DNA of 64,000 nt from Mixta theicola (GTDB lineage Bacteria > Pseudomonadota > Gammaproteobacteria > Enterobacterales > Enterobacteriaceae). Positions 45,985 through 54,347 of the stretch are shown here, one piece after another. A program made the translations under genes and the position numbers. Location of the stretch: the NCBI RefSeq assembly GCF_002895925.1, contig NZ_NWUO01000003.1:186001-250000 (forward strand), written 5' to 3'. Each line of letters begins with the position of its first letter. Position 1 is the first letter of the stretch. Under the pieces are notes generated by a model. That model made no database searches. It worked only from the letters and a program-made list of their open reading frames with translations, and was not told the origin of the DNA.

Positions 45985-47451
45985 ATGAGCATTCACGTTA
46001 AAAACAATATTACCTGGGTAGGCCAACGCGACTGGGAAGTACGTGACTTTCATGGTACCGAATATAAAACGCTAAAAGGCAGTAGCTATAACAGCTATCT
46101 GATCAAGGAAGAGAAGAACGTCCTGATTGATACCGTCGATCATAAATTCAGCCGTGACTTCGTACTGAACCTGATGCAGGAAATCGATCTCGATAAGATC
46201 GATTACATCATTATTAACCATGCGGAAGAAGATCATGCCGGTGCGCTGACCGAGCTGATGTCACGTATCCCCAATACGCCGATTTACTGCACCGAAAACG
46301 CTATCGACTCCATTAACGGCCATCACCACCACCCGGAGTGGAATTTCAACGTGGTTAAAACCGGTGACTCGCTGGATATTGGTAACGGCAAAAAACTGAT
46401 CTTTGTTGAAACGCCGATGCTGCACTGGCCAGACAGCATGATGACCTATATGACTGAAGATGCGGTGCTGTTCAGTAACGACGCCTTCGGTCAGCACTAT
46501 TGCGATGAACATCTGTTCAATGATGAAGTGGATCAGACCGAACTGTTTGAACAGTGCCAGCGCTACTACGCCAACATCCTGACGCCGTTCAGCCGTCTGG
46601 TGACCCCGAAAATTACTGAAATCCTCGGCTTTAACCTGCCGGTGAGCATGATCGCGACCTCTCACGGCGTGGTATGGCGCGACAACCCCACGCAGATCGT
46701 TGAGCTGTATCTGAAATGGGCCGCAGACTATCAGGAAGATCGCATCACCATCCTGTATGACACCATGTCCAACAATACTCGCATGATGGCCGACGCTATC
46801 GCTCAGGGCATCGCTGAAGTTGACCCGCGCGTGGCGGTAAAAATCTACAACGTGGCGCGCCATGACAAAAACGAAATCCTGACCCAGGTATTCCGTTCCA
46901 AAGGTATCCTGGTCGGTTCTTCCACCATGAACAACGTCATGATGCCAAAAGTAGCCGGTATCCTCGAAGAGATGGCAGGCCTGCGCTTTCGCAATAAAAA
47001 GGCCTCTGCGTTCGGCAGCTACGGCTGGAACGGCGGCGCGGTTGACCGCATCCAGACCCGCCTGATGGATGCCAGCTTCGAAACTACTATCGCCCTGAAA
47101 ACGAAATGGCGTCCGGACTGTGACGCGATGGAAGTATGCCGTGAACATGGCCGCACCATCGCCCGCCAGTGGGCGCTCTCTCCGCTGCCGGAAAAAGCGT
47201 CCCAGCCGGAGCCTGCCGCCGCACCGGCCGCCGCGCTGGAGGTACCGGTTAACGCCGCGCCGAAAAGCACCGCCGCAGGCGATGCCGGACAAAAAATGGT
47301 ATGCAGCGTTTGTCTGTGGGTATATGACCCGGCGACGGGCGAAGATTCTCAGGATGTGGCGCCGGGCACTGTCTGGTCTGACGTTCCGGAAGATTTTCTC
47401 TGCCCGGAATGCGGCATGGGCAAAGACGTTTTTGACCCGTACGAGGGCTAA
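45985..47451 (+). CDS. norV: Anaerobic nitric oxide reductase flavorubredoxin NorV
   Basis: A 488-residue enzyme that reduces NO to N2O. The N-terminal metallo-beta-lactamase-like diiron domain has HAEEDHAG and ATSHGVVWR. It is followed by a flavodoxin domain ([28 protein letters not shown]). The C-terminal rubredoxin domain carries two Cys pairs ([24 protein letters not shown]). An Ala/Pro-rich linker precedes the rubredoxin. It receives electrons from NorW, encoded just downstream. Confidence 0.96.
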   Translation: MSIHVKNNITWVGQRDWEVRDFHGTEYKTLKGSSYNSYLIKEEKNVLIDTVDHKFSRDFVLNLMQEIDLDKIDYIIINHAEEDHAGALTELMSRIPNTPIYCTENAIDSINGHHHHPEWNFNVVKTGDSLDIGNGKKLIFVETPMLHWPDSMMTYMTEDAVLFSNDAFGQHYCDEHLFNDEVDQTELFEQCQRYYANILTPFSRLVTPKITEILGFNLPVSMIATSHGVVWRDNPTQIVELYLKWAADYQEDRITILYDTMSNNTRMMADAIAQGIAEVDPRVAVKIYNVARHDKNEILTQVFRSKGILVGSSTMNNVMMPKVAGILEEMAGLRFRNKKASAFGSYGWNGGAVDRIQTRLMDASFETTIALKTKWRPDCDAMEVCREHGRTIARQWALSPLPEKASQPEPAAAPAAALEVPVNAAPKSTAAGDAGQKMVCSVCLWVYDPATGEDSQDVAPGTVWSDVPEDFLCPECGMGKDVFDPYEG

Positions 47452-47455
47452 TACT

Positions 47456-48589
47456 ATGTCATCCGAAATTATCATTATCGGCTCCGGCTTTGCCGCCCGA
47501 CAGCTGATTAAAAATCTGCGTCAGCAGAATAAAGAAGTCCCTATCCGCCTGATCGCGGCGGATAGCTGTGACGAATACCATAAGCCAGAGCTGAGCCACG
47601 TTTTCTCTCTGGCGCAGCGGGCCGACGATCTGACCCGCATTACCGCCTCTGACTACGCGGAAAAGAACAACATCATACTGCATCCGCATACGCAGGTTAC
47701 CCGTATCGATGCCGCCGCTCACCGCATTGAGACCACGGCAGGTGATTTCTCCTTTGGCAAGCTGGTGCTTGCCACCGGAGCCGAGGCGCTGGTGCCGCCG
47801 GTCAGCGGCAGCGAGCTGATGTATACCCTGAACAGCCAGCAGGAATATCGCCGCTGTGAAGAGAGCCTGCAGGGCGCGCAACGCGTGCTGCTGCTCGGTG
47901 GCGGCCTGATCGGCACCGAGCTGGCGATGGATCTTAACCGCGCCGGTAAAAAGGTGACGCTGGTTGACCGCAGCAGCGGCCTGTTGTCAGCGCTGATGCC
48001 GCCGGAAATCAGCGGCCGCCTGCAGCATTGCCTGCTGAAAGCGGGCGTGGAGATGTACTTTAACAGCGAGCTTTCTTCGCTGGCGCGGCATCACGATACG
48101 CTGGTCGCTACGCTGAGCAACGGCCAGCAGATTACCAGCGATGCGGCGGTATGCGCTATCGGCCTGCGTCCTAACATCGCCCTGGCACAGCAAGCGGGCC
48201 TGGAAACGCGGCGCGGCATTGTGGTTGACGATCGTCTGACCACCTCGCATCCGGATATTTTTGCGCTGGGCGACTGCGCGGAGATCCAGGGCAAGCTGTT
48301 GCCTTATCTGCAGCCGGCTCAGCTGGCGGCGATAACGCTGGCGAAAAACCTGACCGGCAACAGCGCCAGCCTGGCCCTGCCTGCGATGCTGGTAAGAATC
48401 AAAACGCCGGATCTGCCGTTGCACCTGGCAGGCAACGCGGGCGATCCCGATCTGAACTGGGAAATGCAGTTCAGTAAAGCGGGCATCTTGGCAAAAGGGC
48501 TGGACGCCGCCGGACAGCTAAAAGCGTTCGTGGTCAGTGAAGATCATATGAAGCAGGCACTTCCTTTGCTGAAACAGTTAACCCGTTAA
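47456..48589 (+). CDS. norW: NADH:flavorubredoxin reductase NorW
   Basis: A 377-residue FAD enzyme, the same length as E. coli NorW. The FAD motif is IIIIGSGFAARQLI, the NADH motif is VLLLGGGLIGTELAMDL, and a C-terminal FAD-binding motif is IFALGDCAEIQGKLLPYLQP. It passes electrons from NADH to the NorV rubredoxin domain. The ATG at 47456 is 4 bp after the norV stop, so the genes form one operon. An in-frame upstream extension within norV was rejected. Confidence 0.95.
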   Translation: MSSEIIIIGSGFAARQLIKNLRQQNKEVPIRLIAADSCDEYHKPELSHVFSLAQRADDLTRITASDYAEKNNIILHPHTQVTRIDAAAHRIETTAGDFSFGKLVLATGAEALVPPVSGSELMYTLNSQQEYRRCEESLQGAQRVLLLGGGLIGTELAMDLNRAGKKVTLVDRSSGLLSALMPPEISGRLQHCLLKAGVEMYFNSELSSLARHHDTLVATLSNGQQITSDAAVCAIGLRPNIALAQQAGLETRRGIVVDDRLTTSHPDIFALGDCAEIQGKLLPYLQPAQLAAITLAKNLTGNSASLALPAMLVRIKTPDLPLHLAGNAGDPDLNWEMQFSKAGILAKGLDAAGQLKAFVVSEDHMKQALPLLKQLTR

Positions 48590-48603
48590 TAACGGAGTAA
48601 AAC

Positions 48604-49467
48604 ATGACCGACCTGATTTGTTATCAAACGCTGCCGCTCTGGAATAGTGATACGCTGCCGCCTGCCTGGCAGCAGCCGTACCGCACCGAGGCAGGAAGCT
48701 GGGCGCAGCCGAAGCTGTATAAAGGTACGCTGGATCTTGCCCTGCTTACTGAACTGGGTGAGATAACCGAGACCTTAACCTTAACCGCAGATTCCCGGCC
48801 GCCGCGCCTGGCGCCTGAACAGCTGCATCGGGTGCTCGGTTTCAGTCCGGATATGGAGTGCCAGCTGGCGCTCTACTGCAGGCCGGAGGATTACTATCAT
48901 CGACGCTATCAGCTGACGCCGACGCATTCAGAGGTGGTGGAAGCGGCAAAAATCATTCCGCCAGGCCGGGTGCTGGATCTGGGCTGCGGCAACGGGCGTA
49001 ATGTGCTTTATCTGCACCAGAAGGGGTTTGAGGTTGAGGGCTGGGATAAAAACAGCGACAGCCTGAACAACCTGCGACAGCTTATCGACACCGAGGAGTT
49101 GGAAGGGATTCGCCTGCAGCAGTGCGATTTAAATCAGGTAACGATTAAGAAGCAGTACGATTTTCTGCTCTCTACCGTGGTGATGATGTTTTTGCAGCCG
49201 GAGACGATCCCGACGCTGATTGGTCAGATGCAGCAGGCGACCGCGCCGGGCGGCCACAACCTGATTGTGGCGGCGATGAGCACGCCGGACTATCCGTGCC
49301 CGATGCCGTTCCCCTTTACCTTTAGCCGCAGCGAGCTGCTGGGTTACTACGACGGCTGGGATATTCTGAAGTACAACGAGAATCCCGGCGCGCTGCATAA
49401 AACCGATGCTCAGGGCAACCGTATTAAGCTGCGCTTTGCCACGCTGCTGGCGCGCAGGCCGGTTTAA
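48604..49467 (+). CDS. tehB: SAM-dependent methyltransferase TehB, two-domain form
   Basis: A 287-residue protein. Residues about 1-95 are a DUF1971 cupin-like domain (YQTLPLWNSDTLPPAW), and the rest a class I methyltransferase with motif I VLDLGCGNGRNVLYL and VVMMFLQPETI. The two-domain length matches Haemophilus-type TehB rather than the shorter E. coli one. TehB methylates tellurite or selenium species and gives resistance. It starts 14 bp after norW and may be in the same transcript. It is the last chromosomal gene before the accessory array. Confidence 0.88.
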   Translation: MTDLICYQTLPLWNSDTLPPAWQQPYRTEAGSWAQPKLYKGTLDLALLTELGEITETLTLTADSRPPRLAPEQLHRVLGFSPDMECQLALYCRPEDYYHRRYQLTPTHSEVVEAAKIIPPGRVLDLGCGNGRNVLYLHQKGFEVEGWDKNSDSLNNLRQLIDTEELEGIRLQQCDLNQVTIKKQYDFLLSTVVMMFLQPETIPTLIGQMQQATAPGGHNLIVAAMSTPDYPCPMPFPFTFSRSELLGYYDGWDILKYNENPGALHKTDAQGNRIKLRFATLLARRPV

Positions 49468-49485
49468 CGGTAACAACCCGCGGGC

Positions 49486-49923
49486 TTACGGGATGCGTAA
49501 CCGTTTCTCCAGCCTCGGCAGCTCCAGGTCTGCGGCCGGGTTCGCCAGGATAAGCCCCTGTTTCGCCATCCAGCTGAACCAGACCTGAAGCGGCTGTAAT
49601 GCGGTGCGTTGCGTCCGGCTGCTCAGCGGCTCCCCGTTCGCCTTGCGGTAGTGGTAGAGATGCCGCTGGTACGTTTCCAGCGCCGGTCTGGTGACGTCGG
49701 CGGCATAGTGCAGCCCGCGCTCGTGCGTCCACAGGATAAAGCGGTAGCTGTGATGCGTCTGCACCTTCAGCGTCGTCTCTGACCAGTTGCGCTCCTGCCG
49801 CCACTTCACGAACCGCAACAGCAGGGCGTACAGGCTCTTCGGGTGTGTCGCCGGGCCGACCGGCTGGCGGTACACTTCATCAACAGTAAGCAGACGGTTT
49901 GCGGCGGGTTTGCGGTTGGCCAT
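49486..49923 (-). pseudogene. Truncated tyrosine recombinase, unit 1 (N-terminal half only)
   Basis: 145 codons, nearly identical to the first 142 residues of the recombinases at 54344-55423 and 60185-61219 (MANRKPAANRLLTVDEVYRQ, then the SAM-like DNA-binding domain). Homology ends at LEKRL, where the intact copies continue PRTILT, and a stop follows after RIP. The whole catalytic domain (R-H-x-x-R-H-Y) is missing. It abuts the tehB end (18 bp), marking the left edge of the accessory region. Confidence 0.88.
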
Positions 49924-49967
49924 GTGGTTATCTCCCTGACGGTGGCGTGGCGGGCAGGCTCAGACGG

Positions 49968-50750
49968 TTAAGAAGGAAGGATTGTCGACGAGGGTGAAGG
50001 CGGCGGCGGCGTTTTCTTTTTTCTCCTGATTACTGCGTTTTGCTCAGGGCAGGCTTGCGAAGCATCCGGGCCTTGTGCCGCCTGCTCTGAGGTCGGTTTT
50101 TCATCCCCCAACTTAGCCCCAACATGGCACCAACTTGAGGACAACTTGCTTTCGCCTGCTACCAACTTGCGGTTGCTGCCCTCGTTTTCATCCATATTCA
50201 GCAGCCCGCACAGGTGGTTTTCTTCACCATCACCGCCGTTCCACAGCAGCTCGTAGCGCAGCAGATGGCCGCGACTGCCGCCGTGCAGCAGCAGGTATTC
50301 CATTTCACTCAGCCGCATACAGTGCACCTTTAGCTGGTTATCACTCCAGTTTGTCCACGCCCGGATATCACGCCGCGTGAACCGTACTTCTGCGGGCTGG
50401 CAGTTCTGCTGCCCGGCCTTCTCCCGCACCATCTGCTGTATCAGCGACAGCAGCTTGCGCGTCTGCGGCGGCATCTCGTCCAGCGTCCGGCCCAGCACCT
50501 CATGCGCCAGCCGTTCGGTGTGCTGCAGCCAGTCCAGCACCGAACCGGCCTCGTTGCAGCCGAAGCAGTGATACAGGTTTTTGTCCGGACTGATAACGCA
50601 GGAAGGCGTCTTTTCACGGTGGAACGGGCAGAGCGTCACGAGGTCCTTTCCCTGCTTCGTCAGCTTACGGTTCTGAGATTCCGCGACCGCAGCCAGCGAT
50701 ACATCACGCTTCAACCGTTCCAGCTCTGCCGGGGTCATTCTTCCCTTCAT
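49968..50750 (-). pseudogene. CHC2 primase-helicase with large internal deletion, unit 1
   Basis: 260 codons from the ATG at 50748-50750 (GGGAG upstream). Residues 1-78 hold an intact CHC2 zinc finger: Cys41-x2-His44 and Cys62-x2-Cys65 (LCPFHREKTPSC, YHCFGCNEAG). At about residue 79 the sequence jumps in frame to RLAHEVLGRTLDEMPPQTRK, which in the other copies lies after the helicase domain. The toprim and AAA-like parts, several hundred residues, are gone. The C-terminal winged-helix-like domain resembles unit 2 rather than unit 3. The reading frame is open, so a short DNA-binding protein could still be made. Confidence 0.8.
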
Positions 50751-50788
50751 GCCCGTCTCCCTGTAAAAACCTGTCAAGATGCTTAGTT

Positions 50789-50805
50789 GATATTTATAAA
50801 ATATC
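50789..50805. promoter_or_regulatory. Palindromic operator in the divergent primase/XRE promoter region
   Basis: GATATTTATAAAATATC is a perfect 7-3-7 inverted repeat between divergent unit-1 primase and the XRE gene; GGGATATTTTA nearby (50809-50820) looks like an additional half-site. The XRE protein is the obvious candidate to bind here. Confidence 0.55.
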
Positions 50806-50849
50806 TGATGGGATATTTTAAAGCAAGCATTTCAGAAGGGGGACGTATA

Positions 50850-51248
50850 GTGACATCAAGTTCAACAACCTGGTTTCTTAACATGCAGTTCCCTGAACGA
50901 CTTACCACGCTGCGTAAGGCACGCGGACTGACTCAGCAGATGCTGGCCGATATGGCTGGCGTGGCAGTTTTACAGATACGACGCTATGAAGGCGGCAACT
51001 CACAACCTACCTTAGATGTGATCCGCAGGCTGGCGATTGCGCTCGGCGTCAGCGCCGATATGCTGGTATTTGACGAGCAGGAGCGTGGCCCTGATGAGCA
51101 GCTTCGTTACCAGTTCGAGACCATTTCACGTATGCCGCAGTATGAACAGGATGTTATCCGTGAACTGCTCGATGCGATGATTATCAAGAACCAGGTCACC
51201 GGGGCGATAGCCCGTGTGGCTCAGGGGGCAGCTAAAGAAGAGAGTTAA
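50850..51248 (+). CDS. XRE-family HTH transcription regulator
   Basis: A 132-residue regulator. The HTH (FPERLTTLRKARGLTQQMLA, then VLQIRRYEGGNSQPTLDVI) is followed by LAIALGVSADMLVFDEQERG and a helical C-terminal dimerisation part. I chose the GTG at 50850 (AGGGGGACGTATA upstream); the ATG at 50883 is an alternative. It is divergent from the unit-1 primase and probably represses it, as in phage satellites and integrative elements. Confidence 0.82.
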   Translation: MTSSSTTWFLNMQFPERLTTLRKARGLTQQMLADMAGVAVLQIRRYEGGNSQPTLDVIRRLAIALGVSADMLVFDEQERGPDEQLRYQFETISRMPQYEQDVIRELLDAMIIKNQVTGAIARVAQGAAKEES

Positions 51249-51319
51249 TATGAGCGCGGGGCTGAGGTGTTGGAGCACCTGAACCCCGCTGACCACAACC
51301 AACTGACAAGGAGTTGATT

Positions 51320-51556
51320 ATGGCTGAGCACGATACTAAGCCAGAAGTGAGTATTTCCAAAGCGTTACGGCAAATGAAGGTGGGGTATACCAGCATTCGT
51401 CACGAAAGCCGCCGTACCGGCATGACCACGTATTACAGCCGCAGCCCCTGTATTCACCTTAAGGGGAACTGGCTGGCCGAAGCGGGGTTTGGGACGGACA
51501 CGCCGGTTACGGTAGCCGTTGAGCACGGGCAGATTGTGATACGGCCAGCTGAGTGA
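51320..51556 (+). CDS. SymE-like toxin (AbrB-fold)
   Basis: A 78-residue protein from the ATG at 51320 (AAGGAGTTGATT upstream). KVGYTSIRHESRRTG..., SPCIHLKGNWLAEAGFGTDT and VAVEHGQIVIRP match the SymE core (VGYAS...[33 protein letters not shown]). In E. coli SymE is an SOS-induced RNA-targeting or nucleoid-compacting toxin repressed by the antisense RNA SymR. The C-terminal extension of E. coli SymE is missing. A stable stem-loop (GCGGGG ... CCCCGC, about 51255-51289) lies in the leader. Confidence 0.8.
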   Translation: MAEHDTKPEVSISKALRQMKVGYTSIRHESRRTGMTTYYSRSPCIHLKGNWLAEAGFGTDTPVTVAVEHGQIVIRPAE

Positions 51557-51561
51557 CGGGT

Positions 51562-51597
51562 AAAACGATCCCAACGATGATAGTTGGGATCGTTTTA
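51562..51597. terminator. Bidirectional terminator between symE-like and immunity gene 1
   Basis: AAAACGATCCCAAC / GTTGGGATCGTTTT with a 7-base loop: a 10-bp GC-containing stem flanked by A and T runs, placed between convergent genes. Confidence 0.85.
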
Positions 51598-51948
51598 TCA
51601 GGCGGGAAGTTTAGATAGTAAACTATTTACTTTTTCTGTATCTTTAGGATGAAGCTTCAGGTACTTTTCACAAGCCAGTCGAGTATATTTAAGACCAACT
51701 TCCTCTGATACTATTATTTCTCCTTCCCAGACACCAAACATGATTCCTTCAAAATGGAACTCAGGATCTATATCTTGTAGATCTGGGTAATGACAATACG
51801 TTTCATTAATAACAAAACCACATTTTTTGATTATATTATCCACTCCATAAAGGAACCTTCCCTGAAGATTTAATGAATTGAAGAAGTCTTTTAAAACCCA
51901 TTCACTATCATGTTCATAGTCTATTTTTTCAAATAAATATTCATTCAT
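51598..51948 (-). CDS. Immunity protein 1 (CdiI-like)
   Basis: A 116-residue acidic protein, MNEYLFEKIDYEHDSEWVLKDFFNSL..., ending SLLSKLPA. The pattern FEGIMFGVWEGEIIVSEE...ACEKYLKLHP resembles immunity proteins of CDI nuclease toxins as I remember them. It overlaps the toxin gene stop by 4 bp and is strongly AT-rich, both typical of toxin-immunity modules. It should neutralise the C-terminal domain of toxin 1. Confidence 0.72.
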   Translation of the reverse strand: MNEYLFEKIDYEHDSEWVLKDFFNSLNLQGRFLYGVDNIIKKCGFVINETYCHYPDLQDIDPEFHFEGIMFGVWEGEIIVSEEVGLKYTRLACEKYLKLHPKDTEKVNSLLSKLPA

Positions 51949-53108
51949 TTTGTCACCGGGAAGAAGTTAGTTACTGTGCCAGTTTTTTGATCCACATAAA
52001 TCTGGAGCTTAACACCGCCAGCCGTTGCCGTATACTCTCGACTACCAGAGGCGAGCGCATCTTTATAACCATTTGCTGCTGCTTGTTGGCCCAACTGTAG
52101 TATTTTTTCATCAGTAAATATTTTTGGATCATAAATCGTCTTTTCTAAAATATCATTTTTATAACCGACTATATTACCTGCTCTATCTTTAGCAGGAATT
52201 TGATATTTAACATGCGTAATACCGTTCTGCCCTGTTTCCTGAGATATAACCTTCACACCATTATCAGCAACAGCTTTGTTAAAAGCATCAGCATTATGCG
52301 CACCAGTAATGCCTTTCTTCTGGGAATATCCATCAAGTTGCGCTAGGTGCTCTGGTTGATTGATTTTAAAGTTAATTCCCGAAGGATACTGATTAGCTTT
52401 ATTCACCATTCCGGTTAACTTGTCACCAACTGCTTTGCCAAGTACCGGAGATAATGAAGCAGCAACGATCTTCATTCCGTCATACGTCGATACGTACTGC
52501 TCCGCCGTTGCTTTATCCACACCAAGCTGCTGCATGGCATAGTTCACCATCGCATCCTTCACCTGCTGCTGATTCTGCGCATCAACACTGGTGATATTGA
52601 GCAGATTTACTATCTGCCCATAAGCATCCGCGTACTGCTGGCTGGCTTTCGAGTTGTAGTTACCGGTACTCTCGTATTCACCTTTCGCCGCTACCGCATC
52701 CAGTCTCGCACCGGCACAGGCCGCACTTCCGGCATTACCGTTGCCACAGGCATCCATCACTTTCTTGTCGCTGGCAATGTCCTTTTCGCGTAGCGCATTG
52801 ACGGCTTGCTGTGCCTTTTCACGCTCTGCCGGGTCGTTACTGTTGAGTTTTTGCTTCGCCAGCTCAAGCTCTGTCTTCTCTGACACACTCAGATAATTAT
52901 TCTCAACAACAACGTTATCCGGTGCACAACCAGCCAGAGAACTTGCTTTTTCCCTTTGCTTTCCGTTGGTTAGAGCTGTTTTTCCCTGTTGCACTTCCGG
53001 AGCCGTAACTTTTTGCCCCGACGCGCTTTTTTCACCTGAACACGCTACCGCCCCGGCGAGCATCACCGCGCACAGCAGCCAGCACAACACCTTCCTTATC
53101 TGCCTCAT
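51945..53108 (-). CDS. Secreted VENN-motif toxin 1 (CdiA-CT-like, predicted nuclease)
   Basis: A 387-residue protein. The leader MRQIRKVLCWLLCAVMLAGA ends at Cys23 (GAVACSGEK), a probable but weak lipobox. Residues 68-71 are VENN, followed by a pretoxin helical region with four cysteines (two near 120-136) and, after about residue 225, a toxin domain. GITGAHNADAFNKAV, THVKYQIP and KTIYDPKIFTDEKILQ recall CDI toxins of the EndoU-like nuclease group; this family call is tentative. Immunity 1 follows. CdiA-CT modules normally end giant adhesins; here the module has its own export signal. Its upstream region and leader match toxin 2. Confidence 0.75.
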   Translation of the reverse strand: MRQIRKVLCWLLCAVMLAGAVACSGEKSASGQKVTAPEVQQGKTALTNGKQREKASSLAGCAPDNVVVENNYLSVSEKTELELAKQKLNSNDPAEREKAQQAVNALREKDIASDKKVMDACGNGNAGSAACAGARLDAVAAKGEYESTGNYNSKASQQYADAYGQIVNLLNITSVDAQNQQQVKDAMVNYAMQQLGVDKATAEQYVSTYDGMKIVAASLSPVLGKAVGDKLTGMVNKANQYPSGINFKINQPEHLAQLDGYSQKKGITGAHNADAFNKAVADNGVKVISQETGQNGITHVKYQIPAKDRAGNIVGYKNDILEKTIYDPKIFTDEKILQLGQQAAANGYKDALASGSREYTATAGGVKLQIYVDQKTGTVTNFFPVTK

Positions 53109-53760
53109 ATCGCGTTCCCTGCGTTATCCTGTCGCGCATTTTAGCAACATCCTGCCGTCTGTCATTACCGCTTTCCTTCACGGCGGGAGCCGGTTCACAG
53201 CTTGCTGTGGGCCGGGGAACCGCCTGCCAGGCGCGGGCTGGCGAGGCCCGCCGGGGCCGGAACGGCACCCTGTGGCACCACTGCCTGACCGGGGTTTGTC
53301 TTTGCATGGCCACACGGACCGGGGCGGGAAGTGGAAGCTGGCGAGACGGCACGACCCGGCGCAGACAGACGACACCGGGCGGGCATTAACGCTTTCAGCG
53401 GAGGCCACAGGCCGACAACTGCTTTGGGGTTTACCTGCAGACGATGCTGAGGCCGACGCCGCCAGGGACGGCGGCCTGCACCCACTGCCACACGCGGCGG
53501 CGCTCGCCATAATGCAGATTAGACGCATACGAGCGCATGAAGAGGGTTTTGTGGGGGAACTCTGCCTGACCGCGAGAGTGCGTATAATCTCCCGCATTAT
53601 GGTTCATGGACGCGCGGCGGCCATCGCGAACCTGCATATTGCACAGCGGCCAGGCCGCTGCCGGCCATTTACCCTGCGACGCACCACGCTGAGCAAGGCA
53701 GATCGCGCCACGGATGGCGTGCTCTGCCGCACAGCGAACTGCTGGCTTACAGGGATCGAG
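53109..53760. repeat. Conserved non-coding segment, copy 1 (between RelE-type gene and toxin 1)
   Basis: About 650 bp closely similar to 58860-59575. The match is strongest at 53579-53660, where about 80 bp look identical to 59354-59435, and in blocks around the hairpin GCGGGCTGGCGAGGCCCGC. It is GC-rich with many dyads. Minus-strand ORFs in it (for example 53178-53597) have poor composition and are not convincing. It contains two opposed dif/cer-like sequences. It could hold the toxin promoter, a structured RNA and/or the recombination site of the element. Confidence 0.75.
53507..53607. repeat. Inverted pair of dif/cer-like sites, copy 1
   Basis: Right site (plus): AGTGCGTATAA (53577-53587), 9-bp spacer, TTATGGTTCAT (53597-53607). 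The arms match the XerC and XerD arms of cer (GGTGCGTACAA, TTATGGTAAAT) at 9 of 11 each. Left site (minus strand, 53530 down to 53507): GTATGCGTCTAA, TCTGCA, TTATGG, in opposite orientation. The two are about 45 bp apart. Confidence 0.5.
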
Positions 53761-54066
53761 CTAACTTTTGCTGTAACGGCCCGCTATTTTTCGGGATGTA
53801 TGCAGAACCCGCAGGATACGAACCACGGTTTCTTCCGCTACATACACGATGATGAACGGGAAGCGGGGAACCACCAGTTTGCGCTGCTTCTCCGTTCTCC
53901 CGGCTTTCGTGCCTGCCAGTGGATTTTCTTTGAGGATATTAACCATGCTGACGAACTTATCGTCTGTTGCACTGGCTACCGCCAGGCCTGCCTCCTGATA
54001 CAGGTAGCGGAAGATGGCCTCTCTGTCTGTCCGTGCCTGCGCTTCCCACTGAACGATTGTTGTCAC
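53761..54066 (-). CDS. RelE/ParE-family toxin, unit 2
   Basis: A 101-residue protein with the RelE/ParE fold pattern: VQWEAQARTDREAIFRYLYQ, NPLAGTKAGRTEKQRKLVV, FIIVYVAEETVVRILRVLHTSRK. It overlaps its antitoxin by 4 bp. It would stabilise the element by post-segregational killing or similar; whether it acts on mRNA (RelE) or gyrase (ParE) cannot be told. Confidence 0.85.
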   Translation of the reverse strand: MTTIVQWEAQARTDREAIFRYLYQEAGLAVASATDDKFVSMVNILKENPLAGTKAGRTEKQRKLVVPRFPFIIVYVAEETVVRILRVLHTSRKIAGRYSKS

Positions 54067-54347
54067 ACCCTGCCCCGCGCTGCCTGCGCTTTCAACTCAT
54101 CCATATGGCGGTTCATTTCATCATTGCTGATGAAGTGTCCTTCACCGGCATCATAGCGGCTGAACGCCGCTGTTATCTGCTGCTCCAGCCAGACATCATG
54201 CTCGCTGTCCTGATACTGCCGCTCTTCTGCCGCCAGCTCTTCAGCCCGCTGGCGCATGATTTCTGTCAGACTCATTTTCTGCCGCTCTGCGGCCTGCATC
54301 GCCAGACGTTTGGTTTCGTCATCTATCCTGAAGTGGATTGTACTCAT
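54063..54347 (-). CDS. RelB/DinJ-like antitoxin, unit 2
   Basis: A 94-residue antitoxin. The N-terminal ribbon-helix-helix (MSTIHFRIDDETKRLAMQAA) is followed by KMSLTEIMRQRAEELAAEE and an acidic toxin-binding C-terminus. Its start overlaps the stop of the upstream recombinase by 4 bp, so recombinase, antitoxin and toxin are translationally linked. Confidence 0.82.
   Translation of the reverse strand: MSTIHFRIDDETKRLAMQAAERQKMSLTEIMRQRAEELAAEERQYQDSEHDVWLEQQITAAFSRYDAGEGHFISNDEMNRHMDELKAQAARGRV

Noticed and set aside
47120-47455. N-terminal extension of norW into norV
   Set aside because: It overlaps norV in another frame; the ATG at 47456 gives the family start and length.
53178-53597. Minus-strand ORF with start MREIIRT in the first non-coding segment
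   Set aside because: The counterpart at 58947-59372 shares the start but drifts out of register, and both are Ser/Ala/Arg/Pro-rich, so the similarity reflects DNA conservation rather than a protein.
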